In this document: positions 1 to 6,240 of the stretch, one piece after another
Layout: every line of letters begins with the position of its first letter
Numbering within the stretch: the stretch's first letter is position 1
NCBI GenBank assembly: GCA_913050545.1
Contig: CAJWZY010000134.1
Span: forward strand, 1-6,313
Length of the DNA: 6,313 nt
From: an uncultured bacterium
GTDB taxonomy: Bacteria; Planctomycetota; UBA8108
Reading direction: 5' to 3'
Made by a program: the position numbers and the translations under genes
Notes under the pieces: generated by a model
The model's database searches: none
The model's input: the letters and a program-made list of their open reading frames with translations, nothing else
What the model was told of the DNA's origin: nothing

Positions 1-948
1 GAGAATCTGGCGGGCCTGGGTTCCCTTGCCGTAGAGGTCGCGGATGGATTTCGGCTCCCGCGAGACGTCAAATGCATCGGAGGCGTCGATCTGCATCCGG
101 TAGGCGAGCTCAAAGGACTGGATTCTTGATTCCAATGGGGCTTCCCGGCCGCGTTGTTCGAGGTGCTTGAGGTTGAGCTGCTTGAGCAGGTCGAGCTGTT
201 CGCGTTGCCTGGGAAGCGACAGACCTGGATTGCGTATGTGTTCGATCAGCTTGTCGATCTTGCTGTGCTTGGTGTCGATGTGGGTGCCCTGGAAGATTCC
301 GGGCAGGAAGCCCGACTGCCAGTTCTGGCTTTCCTGGATCGGGTAGCCACCGGGGCACATTGCGATGAAGCCCGGGAGGTTGAGGTTTTCGGTGCCGAGG
401 CCGTAGGTGATCCAGGAACCCATGCTCGGCCGGACCTGCCGTGCATCGCCACAGTTCAGCAGCAGCAGGGAAGGCTCGTGGTTGGGAACATCCGCGTACA
501 TGGAGCGGATGACTGCAATATCATCGATAGACTCGGCGACATTGGAGAAGAGCTCGCTGACCTCGATCCCGCTCTGCCCCCAGCGGCGGAATTTGAAAGG
601 GGACCGGAAAGCAGTGTCTGTTTTTCTCTCCGTACGAAGATTCTTGATAGGAAGTTTTTTGCCATGCAGCTTGTCGAGCATCGGCTTGGGGTCGAAGGTG
701 TCGACATGGGACGGTCCGCCGTTCATGAAGAGGTGGATAACGCGTTTCGCTTTCGGGGCGAAATGGGGTGCGCGTGACAAAAGAGGATTCGTGTAGCTCC
801 TGTTTTCCCCCGCGGCCTTGAGCTCCTGTGATGCCAGCATGCAGCCAAGTCCCAGGGAGGCCATACCCATCCCGGATCTCTGCAGTAGTTCACGCCGTGA
901 GATTGGCAGCTCGTGACCTGCGTGGCTATTCCTGCTCATGCGATCCAT
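1..948 (-). CDS. DUF1501 family exported protein (partial, C-terminus beyond left edge)
   Basis: This is a DUF1501 protein (PF07394, alkaline-phosphatase-like fold); its biochemical function is not established. The reading frame stays open for 316 codons from ATG at 948 to the window edge. Family members usually exceed 400 residues, so the C-terminal portion is missing. The N-terminus carries a twin-arginine signal: SRRELLQ at residues 17–23, then a Gly/Ala/Leu-rich stretch to about residue 46, which predicts Tat export as a folded protein. The family hallmark GGPSHVDTFDPKP follows at residues 77–89. Further typical segments are NHEPSLLLLNCG, RPSMGSWITYGLG and LPGFIAM. A second in-frame ATG lies at 939 (M4) and would keep the Tat motif. 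Neither start has a clear ribosome binding site. The gene follows the PSCyt1/DUF1553 gene by 24 bp in the same direction, the usual arrangement for this pair and probably an operon. The pairing suggests joint work in the periplasm or envelope, but that role is inferred from context. Confidence 0.93.
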   Translation of the reverse strand, partial: MDRMSRNSHAGHELPISRRELLQRSGMGMASLGLGCMLASQELKAAGENRSYTNPLLSRAPHFAPKAKRVIHLFMNGGPSHVDTFDPKPMLDKLHGKKLPIKNLRTERKTDTAFRSPFKFRRWGQSGIEVSELFSNVAESIDDIAVIRSMYADVPNHEPSLLLLNCGDARQVRPSMGSWITYGLGTENLNLPGFIAMCPGGYPIQESQNWQSGFLPGIFQGTHIDTKHSKIDKLIEHIRNPGLSLPRQREQLDLLKQLNLKHLEQRGREAPLESRIQSFELAYRMQIDASDAFDVSREPKSIRDLYGKGTQARQIL

Positions 949-972
949 CGTAAATGGTTCCAGCTGCTTCTG

Positions 973-3096
973 TCAGTCAATAAAAACGAACTCATTGGCA
1001 AGCATCAGGGCTTTTACGTAATGGGTCCATCTTTGAGGTGTGTCCTCTTCCAGGTATTTCAGCGCCAGCTTGATCTCGTCCGGGGCTGGATTCCTGCCGT
1101 AGATGTGGCGGTAGAGGCGGAGGATCTTTTTGCCCGGGTCAGAGATCCCACTGTAGCGGGGGTGTTCGAGAGTCTTTTTCGCCTGCTCCTGGGCAAAGGG
1201 GCCGTTCATCAGGTAAAGGGCCTGCTGGGGAACGGTGGTCTGGTGGCGTCCGGGACTGGTCGAGTCAGGAATCGCGAAGTCGAAATTCCTCAGGGTCGCC
1301 GGCAGGTTCTGGCGGTCGATGAAATTGTAGATCGTTCGACGCATCGAGAAGGGGCGCTTGAAGATGTCCACGGATGCTCCTCCCATGTTGGTATCGAGCC
1401 TTCCTGCAGCCTGCAGCATGGAATCCCGCAGCGCTTCAAACTCAAGGCGCATGGGCGTCACTCTCCACAGGAGCAGGTTCTGGGGATCCTTCTGAAAGTA
1501 TTCGGAGCGCAGGGTGCTTCCCTGTCGATAGGTTGCCGAGAGCAGGATTCGCCGATGAAGTGCCTTGACCGACCACCCATCCTCGCTGAACCGGCTTGCA
1601 AGCCAGTCGAGGAGGTCCGGATGGCTTGGCTTGTCCCCACGAATACCAAAGTCGCTGGGGGTTCGGACCAGGGCATTGGAGAAATGATGCTTCCATAAAC
1701 GGTTCACGATCACTCTTGCTGTCAGCGGATTCCTGTTCGAGGTGATCGACTCAGCCAGTTCCAGCCGGCCGCTTCCATTGCTGTAGGGTTTTCTCTCTTT
1801 GGGAGAAAGAACAGCGAGGAATCGTCTTGGGACAGGATCACCCTGGTCCGAGGATTTTCCCCGCTTGAAGATTCGCGGATTAACCGGCTTCGGCAGGTCC
1901 TCCATGCTCATGGCACGTTGAGGCTTAGTGGAGGAATGCGCCGAGGGATAGATCGCTCCGATGGCCGGGAGATCCTTCGGCTCACGAGAGCTGGCAAAGA
2001 TGCCGTAGAGCGAGTAATAATCGGCCGTGGGGATGGGGTCGTATTTATGGTCGTGACAACGGGCGCATTGCACGGTCAGCCCCATCATTCCCCGGGTCAC
2101 GACATCGATGAGGTCATCGATGATGTCGTGCTTGTTATTGAGAAATCGTCTTCCAAGGGTCAGGTAGCCGAGGGCGGCAAGGGGACGTTTATCCTCTCCC
2201 AGCTGCATCCTGTCGGCAGCAATCTGGTGGCGGATGAAGGTGTCATAGGGCAGGTCATCGTTGAAGGAGTTGATGACGTAATCACGGTAGGTATAGGAGA
2301 AGGGATATTTCCTCTCGGCGGTGAAAACATACCCCCTGGTGTCTGAGTAGCGAGCCACGTCGAGCCAGTGGCGTCCCCAGCGTTCTCCGTAGCGTGCGGA
2401 AGCAAGGAGACGGTCCACGACCTTTTCCCACGCTTGCGGGGAATCATCCTTTTCAAAGGAGTCGATTTCTGCAGGTGTGGGGGGAAGTCCGATGAGATTG
2501 AAGGTGATTCGCCTGAGAAGCTTGTCCCTGCGGGCCGGACGGGCAGGTGTCATTCCGGATGACTCCAGGCGCCTGGATACGAAAAGATCGATCGGGTTGA
2601 TGGCCCAGTCGGAGGTTCTCTCTGGTGGTTCAGGATCCCGGATTTCCTGGAAGGCCCAGTGGGTGGCCGAATCGTGTTTTTGCGCCTTTGCTCCAGGGGT
2701 GTTTTTCGGCCAGGTGGCCCCGGCTGAGATCCACTCGTCCAGAGCCTTGATCTCAGCGGGAAGAAGCTTCTTTTTCGGCGGCATCTTGATCTTCCCGGTA
2801 TGGCGAACGGCGGCCATCAGACGTCCCAGCCGGGGTTTACCGGCGATGATGAGGGGGCCATCTTCTCCCTTTTGAAACAGGGCGTCTTTTTGATCAAGAC
2901 GAACTCCGCCCTTGGTGGCCTTTCCTCCGTGGCATTTGAAGCAATTCTCAGCGAGGATCGGCCGGATGCGGTTCTCAAAGAAGGTGTCAGCATCCTGTCC
3001 GGATGATTGACCAGGGAGACAGAAAATTAACGAAATGCCCGCCAGCAGTAGCAGGGGGGAAGGTAAACGTGCTCTCAGGGGCATATCGCGTTGCAT
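973..3096 (-). CDS. PSCyt1–DUF1549–DUF1553 cytochrome c-like exported protein
   Basis: This 707-residue protein has the classic planctomycete three-domain layout; its enzymatic role is unknown. A Sec-type signal peptide spans residues 1–33 (basic start, hydrophobic core about 12–27), with likely cleavage near SSG-QD. The planctomycete cytochrome c domain (PF07635) spans about 40–125. It has the heme motif CFKCH at 52–56 and a MPP at 105–107 that could supply the axial Met. DUF1549 (PF07583) spans about 163–371, with FNLIGLPPTPAEID, WGRHWLDVARYSD and a second CxxCH (CARCH, 344–348). DUF1553 (PF07587) spans about 440–690, with NPLTARVIVNRLWKHHF, DLLDWLASRF, ILLSATYRQ and QALYLMN. The segment between the last two domains is only about 55–70 residues, where many relatives are longer. 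The start is ATG at 3096 with a weak AGG four bases upstream; ATG at 3084 (M5) is also possible. It is probably the first gene of an operon with the downstream DUF1501 gene. Covalent heme attachment is predicted from the motifs only. Confidence 0.95.
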   Translation of the reverse strand: MQRDMPLRARLPSPLLLLAGISLIFCLPGQSSGQDADTFFENRIRPILAENCFKCHGGKATKGGVRLDQKDALFQKGEDGPLIIAGKPRLGRLMAAVRHTGKIKMPPKKKLLPAEIKALDEWISAGATWPKNTPGAKAQKHDSATHWAFQEIRDPEPPERTSDWAINPIDLFVSRRLESSGMTPARPARRDKLLRRITFNLIGLPPTPAEIDSFEKDDSPQAWEKVVDRLLASARYGERWGRHWLDVARYSDTRGYVFTAERKYPFSYTYRDYVINSFNDDLPYDTFIRHQIAADRMQLGEDKRPLAALGYLTLGRRFLNNKHDIIDDLIDVVTRGMMGLTVQCARCHDHKYDPIPTADYYSLYGIFASSREPKDLPAIGAIYPSAHSSTKPQRAMSMEDLPKPVNPRIFKRGKSSDQGDPVPRRFLAVLSPKERKPYSNGSGRLELAESITSNRNPLTARVIVNRLWKHHFSNALVRTPSDFGIRGDKPSHPDLLDWLASRFSEDGWSVKALHRRILLSATYRQGSTLRSEYFQKDPQNLLLWRVTPMRLEFEALRDSMLQAAGRLDTNMGGASVDIFKRPFSMRRTIYNFIDRQNLPATLRNFDFAIPDSTSPGRHQTTVPQQALYLMNGPFAQEQAKKTLEHPRYSGISDPGKKILRLYRHIYGRNPAPDEIKLALKYLEEDTPQRWTHYVKALMLANEFVFID

Positions 3097-3123
3097 AGCG
3101 CCTGCATAGTATCACTCCGAAGT

Positions 3124-3138
3124 CCACTTATGTAGTGG
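3124..3138. repeat. Short inverted repeat CCACT-N5-AGTGG
   Basis: A perfect 5-bp inverted repeat with a 5-base spacer lies about 28 bp upstream of the PSCyt1 start codon. At this position it could fall within the promoter or 5' leader of the leftward operon. It is short enough to arise by chance, so any role as an operator or RNA hairpin is tentative. Confidence 0.3.
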
Positions 3139-3170
3139 TGAGCGTCAACTGCCGGCGAGGACCGGAGATG

Positions 3171-3188
3171 TGATAACTCCTTTTATCA
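3171..3188. promoter_or_regulatory. Candidate operator palindrome TGATAA-N6-TTATCA
   Basis: A perfect dyad with 6-bp arms and a 6-base centre lies in the middle of the divergent intergenic region, 75 bp from the PSCyt1 start and 144 bp from the sat start. The 18-bp length and the spacing between half-sites fit a dimeric transcription factor. Its position would allow control of either promoter. I do not recognise the motif as belonging to a particular regulator family, and no regulator gene is present in the window. The symmetry is directly visible; the function is inferred. Confidence 0.35.
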
Positions 3189-3331
3189 GTACGAATTAAT
3201 ATCCCGGATGGTTTGTTTTTTATCCCTGTAGTCTACGCTACAATCGCCAGCTTGTTTCATGCCGCCCTTGAGTCTTGAACAGGGCGCGGTATTCCACATC
3301 AGTTGTTTTTTTTACAAGTTGGTTAATAAAA

Positions 3332-5053
3332 ATGAGTCGTTTGATTGAGCCGCACGGTGGTGAGCTTGTTGATCTTATTGTTGGGGGGGAACAGGCGGAG
3401 GAACTGAAAAACCAGTCGAAGGAATGGCCTTCCTGGGATCTCTCACCCCGGCAGATGTGCGATATCGAGTTGTTGCTCAACGGAGCTTTTTCACCCCTGC
3501 GCGGTTTCATGAAGCGTGAGGATTACGACTCTGTCTGCAGCACGATGCGCCTTGCGGATTCCACCGTCTGGCCGATACCGATCACCCTTGCAGTGACCGA
3601 AGAGTTTGCCTCCTCGCTTTCCTCCGGGGACAAGGTTGCCCTGCGTGATCCCGAAGGGGTTATGCTGGCGGTTCTGAACGTTGAGGATGTCTGGCAGCCG
3701 GACAAGAAGGCAGAGGCGGCCGGGGTCTATGGGACGGAGGACACCTTTCACAAGGGAGTCGCCTCTCTCCTGAACGATACACCCGACTGGTATATCGGTG
3801 GCGAGGTGCAGGGAGCCCAGCTTCCCTTTCACTACGACTCGAAAAGTCTTCGCCTGACCCCCAAGGGCATCCGGCGCGAATTCGACAGGTTCGGTTGGCG
3901 CGATGTCATCGCCTTCCAGACCCGCAACCCGATGCACCGGGCTCATTTCGAGCTCACCATGCGTTCCATTCGAGAGCAAGAGGCCAATCTTCTTCTGCAC
4001 CCTGCGGTGGGAATGACCAAGCCGGGCGATATTGATCATTACACGCGGGTACGTTGCTACCAGGCCCTGCTTCTGCATTATCCCCAGCACACGGTCTACC
4101 TCTCGCTGCTTCCGCTTTCGATGAGGATGGCCGGTCCGCGGGAGGCCCTCTGGCACGCGATCATCAGGAAGAACTACGGCTGTACCCATCTCATTGTCGG
4201 CCGTGACCACGCCGGTCCCGGAGCGGATGAGGCCGGGAAGCCGTTCTATGGTCCCTACGATGCCCAGGAGATCCTGAATGAATACCAGGAAGAGGTGGGC
4301 ATGAAGATGGTGCCGTTCTCGATGTTGACCTACGTTGAGGACAAGGATGCCTACATGACCGAGGACGAGATTCCCGAAGGTGCCAGGACCCTCAGCATCT
4401 CCGGTACGGATCTGCGTGACCGCCTGGCGAAGGGGCGCGAAATTCCGGGCTGGTTCACCTTTCCAGAGGTGGCCCGCGAGCTCAGGAAGACCTATCCACC
4501 CCGCCATCGACAGGGTTTCACGATTTTCTTCACCGGCTTGTCAGGCTCAGGGAAGTCGACCATAGCCAATGCCTTCATGGCCAAGTTGCTGGAGACCGGT
4601 GGGCGACCGGTGACCCTCCTCGATGGAGATATTGTCCGCAAGAACCTGTCATCTGAACTGGGGTTCTCCAAGGAGCATCGCAACCTCAACATCCAGAGGA
4701 TCGGTTTTGTCGCCAACGAGATATCGAAGAATGGGGGAATCGCGATCTGCGCCCCGATTGCTCCCTACGATGAGGTCCGCCAGCAGGTTCGCTCGCTTAT
4801 CGAGCAGCGTGGAGGATTTATCCTGGTCCATGTTGCGACTCCCCTGGAGGTCTGCGAGGAACGCGATCGCAAGGGACTCTATGCCAAGGCGAGGGCGGGT
4901 ATCATCAAGGAATTCACCGGGATTTCCGATCCCTACGAAGAGCCTGAGAACGCGGAGGTTGTCATCGATACGACAGCCTGCCTGCCGGAGGAGGCTGCCC
5001 AGAAGATCCTTCTCTACCTCGAGCGAGAGGGCTTCGTCGGGGCTGAGGACTGA
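3332..5053 (+). CDS. sat/cysC: Bifunctional sulfate adenylyltransferase / adenylylsulfate kinase
   Basis: This 573-residue cytoplasmic enzyme first joins sulfate to ATP, giving APS and pyrophosphate, and then phosphorylates APS to PAPS. The ATP sulfurylase part spans about residues 1–390. It opens with LIEPHGGELV and has QTRNPMHRAH at 196–205 (the QxRN and HxxH ATP-binding motifs) and GRDHAGPG at 290–297. The APS kinase part spans about 393–573. It has an intact Walker A, GLSGSGKST, at 402–410, DGD at 431–433, and the family segment KGLYAKARAG followed by FTGISDPYE. The kinase therefore looks active, unlike the degenerate C-terminal domain of fungal ATP sulfurylases. Length and domain order match bacterial fusion enzymes such as the Aquifex type. 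ATG at 3332 is chosen because it gives the family N-terminus; an in-frame TTG at 3275 would add 19 residues unlike the family. No clear ribosome binding site precedes it. No PAPS reductase, sulfotransferase or sulfate transporter gene is in view, so the fate of the PAPS is unknown. Confidence 0.97.
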   Translation: MSRLIEPHGGELVDLIVGGEQAEELKNQSKEWPSWDLSPRQMCDIELLLNGAFSPLRGFMKREDYDSVCSTMRLADSTVWPIPITLAVTEEFASSLSSGDKVALRDPEGVMLAVLNVEDVWQPDKKAEAAGVYGTEDTFHKGVASLLNDTPDWYIGGEVQGAQLPFHYDSKSLRLTPKGIRREFDRFGWRDVIAFQTRNPMHRAHFELTMRSIREQEANLLLHPAVGMTKPGDIDHYTRVRCYQALLLHYPQHTVYLSLLPLSMRMAGPREALWHAIIRKNYGCTHLIVGRDHAGPGADEAGKPFYGPYDAQEILNEYQEEVGMKMVPFSMLTYVEDKDAYMTEDEIPEGARTLSISGTDLRDRLAKGREIPGWFTFPEVARELRKTYPPRHRQGFTIFFTGLSGSGKSTIANAFMAKLLETGGRPVTLLDGDIVRKNLSSELGFSKEHRNLNIQRIGFVANEISKNGGIAICAPIAPYDEVRQQVRSLIEQRGGFILVHVATPLEVCEERDRKGLYAKARAGIIKEFTGISDPYEEPENAEVVIDTTACLPEEAAQKILLYLEREGFVGAED

Positions 5054-5075
5054 GAGTCGCAGCAGGGTCTCAGTC
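5048..5075. terminator. Hairpin across convergent gene ends, possible bidirectional terminator
   Basis: A perfect inverted repeat, GACTGAGA at 5048–5055 and TCTCAGTC at 5068–5075, has a 12-base loop. It spans the 16-bp gap between the convergent sat/cysC and dehydratase genes. The stop codon of each gene lies in one arm, at mirror-image positions (5051–5053 and 5070–5072). Position and symmetry suggest a shared transcription end. However, neither side has the U-run of a standard intrinsic terminator, so it may instead be an mRNA 3'-end stabiliser or chance. Confidence 0.45.
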
Positions 5076-6023
5076 GAGAATCTCCCTGAGCTTCTCGATG
5101 CTGATATTTGCACCGCAGATAACGATGCCGATTCGCTTGCCGCTGTAGTCTTCCCTGGTTTTCAGGAAGGCTGCAAGGGCGACGCCTGCCGACCCCTCGA
5201 TCAGCATGCGGTGGTTGGCGATGAAGTCGCGCATGGCTGAGCTGATCTCGTCTTCGCTGACAAGGATGGACCGATCGATGACTTTCCTGCAGATGTCGAA
5301 GGTGATGGAGCCTGGCTCGACACCGCCGGCGGTTGCATCAGAGAGAGTCTCTGAGCAGGGCACCTCGATGACCTCTCCTGCCTCGATGCAGGCATGCATT
5401 GCGGGGGAGGCTGCCGGCGAGCAGGCTATGATCTCTGTGCCGGGGCTTACAGCTTTCAGATAGGTCCCCATTCCAGCGATGAGGCCTCCGCCACCAACCG
5501 AGATGAACACTGCATCCAGGGCAGTGGCCTGTTCAAGCAGTTCGACAGCGACGGTTCCCTGGCCGGAGATGATGTGCGGGTCATTGTAGGGTGAAACATA
5601 GGCCAGCCCGTTCTCCTGTGCCAGCGACCGGGCATAGACCTCGGTTTCGAGGCAATCTTCTCCGTGGTGTTTCACCTCGGCACCGTAGCTCTTCATCAGC
5701 TCTACCTTCGAGGCAGAGGCGTAGGTCGGAACACAGACGGTAACAGGACAGCCGGCATGGCTGGCCCCGAAGGCGCAGGCAGCTCCATGATTTCCCGAGG
5801 ATGCGGCGATGATTCCACGTTCCCTCTCACCCGGGCTGAGGCAGGAGAGCTTGTTCAGGCCACCGCGAACCTTGAACGACCCTGTTACCTGGTAGTTCTC
5901 GAGCTTCAGGAAGACCTCGCTTCCACTGAGCTGCTCAAGGTGTACCGATCGCTGCGCAGGAGTATTGCGCAGCTGCCCGCTGATTACCGTGTGGGCTTTG
6001 AGGATGTCATCTTTAGTGGTCAT
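5070..6023 (-). CDS. PLP-dependent threonine/serine dehydratase-like enzyme
   Basis: This 317-residue protein belongs to the fold-type II PLP enzymes (threonine dehydratase, serine dehydratase, serine racemase). The likely reaction is deamination of L-threonine or L-serine to a 2-oxo acid and ammonia, in the cytoplasm. The PLP lysine is K51 in GSFKVRGG. SSGNHG (75–80) is the substrate loop, and SVGGGGLIAG (175–184) binds the PLP phosphate. Near the C-terminus ICGAN (302–306) places C303 where relatives have Ser or Cys near the pyridine nitrogen. There is no ACT regulatory domain, so the length matches short catabolic enzymes of the TdcB type rather than IlvA. The stretch ACSPAASPAM with TAGGVEPGSITF (231–242) differs from TdcB and points to a distinct subfamily whose exact substrate I cannot assign. 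ATG at 6023 is chosen because homology begins there; the frame stays open for 60 more codons to 6203, but that part looks non-coding. No strong ribosome binding site is seen. Confidence 0.93.
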   Translation of the reverse strand: MTTKDDILKAHTVISGQLRNTPAQRSVHLEQLSGSEVFLKLENYQVTGSFKVRGGLNKLSCLSPGERERGIIAASSGNHGAACAFGASHAGCPVTVCVPTYASASKVELMKSYGAEVKHHGEDCLETEVYARSLAQENGLAYVSPYNDPHIISGQGTVAVELLEQATALDAVFISVGGGGLIAGMGTYLKAVSPGTEIIACSPAASPAMHACIEAGEVIEVPCSETLSDATAGGVEPGSITFDICRKVIDRSILVSEDEISSAMRDFIANHRMLIEGSAGVALAAFLKTREDYSGKRIGIVICGANISIEKLREILD

Positions 6024-6240
6024 GTTTTTTAACTTTCGAACCCAGGCTGCCCCGGATAGCCGGGGGTGGCCTCGAGAACTGAAAGTGGAAAGAATCGGCA
6101 GGTTGAAGCTTTCATAAGGGTGATTTCCGCTTAGAGTGCTGCTTCGAAAGGAAGCTTCGCAGAAGAACAGTTTACACAGGGGCGCCATCTTCGTCACCAT
6201 CACTGACCTGCAGTATTAATTCTCTCGCGAGCTGTGAGAT
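6024..6240. other. Divergent intergenic region between dehydratase and right-edge gene
   Basis: This 217-bp region holds the upstream sequences of two divergent genes. A TATTAA at 6214–6219 is a possible rightward -10 element for the gene at 6241, without a convincing -35. CTCGCGAG at 6224–6231 is an 8-bp palindrome just downstream of it. GCTTC-N5-GAAGC at 6141–6155 is a small inverted repeat. A GC-rich hairpin near the dehydratase start is listed separately. I see no RNA gene or small coding gene. Confidence 0.5.
6045..6071 (-). promoter_or_regulatory. GC-rich hairpin in the likely 5' leader of the dehydratase gene
   Basis: CCCCGG at 6050–6055 and CCGGGG at 6060–6065 form a perfect 6-bp GC stem with a 4-base loop. 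An outer GGC/GCC stem (6045–6047 with 6069–6071) extends it past a small internal loop. It ends about 21 bases upstream of the dehydratase start codon. If transcribed, it would be a stable leader structure that could influence translation or transcription. No U-run follows it in the direction of the dehydratase, so it is not a standard terminator. Its function is unproven. Confidence 0.35.

Larger units (their letters stand above)
3097..3331. other. Divergent intergenic region between PSCyt1-type gene and sat/cysC
   Basis: This 235-bp stretch must hold the promoters for both the leftward PSCyt1/DUF1501 operon and the rightward sat/cysC gene. The right half is AT-rich. A TACAAT at 3239–3244 is a plausible rightward -10 element with T-rich sequence upstream, but no good -35 at proper spacing. 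On the minus strand a TTGACG lies at 3147–3142, resembling a -35, but no convincing -10 follows at 16–18 bases. An eight-T run sits at 3306–3313, just ahead of the sat start. Two short inverted repeats are listed separately. I see no tRNA, known riboswitch or small coding gene here. Promoter positions are guesses from base composition. Confidence 0.6.

Noticed and set aside
154..777. 207-codon open frame on the plus strand opposite the DUF1501 gene
   Set aside because: The minus-strand frame carries the Tat signal and the GGPSHVDTFDPKP motif, so the plus-strand frame is a shadow.
913..1698. 261-codon open frame on the plus strand opposite the DUF1553 region
   Set aside because: It overlaps well-conserved DUF1553 coding sequence, crosses the operon junction, and shows no recognisable protein family.
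3275..3331. TTG start giving a 19-residue extension of sat/cysC
   Set aside because: The ATG at 3332 yields the typical family start (M-x-x-L-I-x-P-H-G-G). The extension is not family-like and its upstream T-rich DNA looks regulatory.
3303..3331. TTGTTT followed by TTAATA/TAATAA just before the sat start, considered as a promoter giving a leaderless transcript
   Set aside because: The spacing between the elements is only 14–15 bases and the predicted start would fall at or inside the coding sequence; AT-rich composition alone explains the matches.
3383..3389. Seven-G run near the start of sat/cysC, considered as a phase-variation slippage tract
   Set aside because: The frame is intact, a single G7 run is common in GC-rich DNA, and a housekeeping sulfate-activation enzyme is an unlikely phase-variable target.
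3491..4507. 338-codon open frame on the minus strand, antisense to the ATP sulfurylase domain
   Set aside because: The plus strand holds an unambiguous sat/cysC protein with all family motifs. The antisense translation has no recognisable domain and is a codon-bias shadow common in GC-rich genes.
4623..5240. 205-codon plus-strand frame overlapping the APS kinase domain and running into the dehydratase gene
   Set aside because: Its Arg/Ser-rich translation has no domain, and it crosses the ends of two firmly identified convergent genes.
6024..6203. 60-codon N-terminal extension of the dehydratase in the same frame
   Set aside because: Family homology begins at the ATG at 6023. The extension shows no domain or clean targeting signal and would absorb nearly the whole divergent intergenic region.
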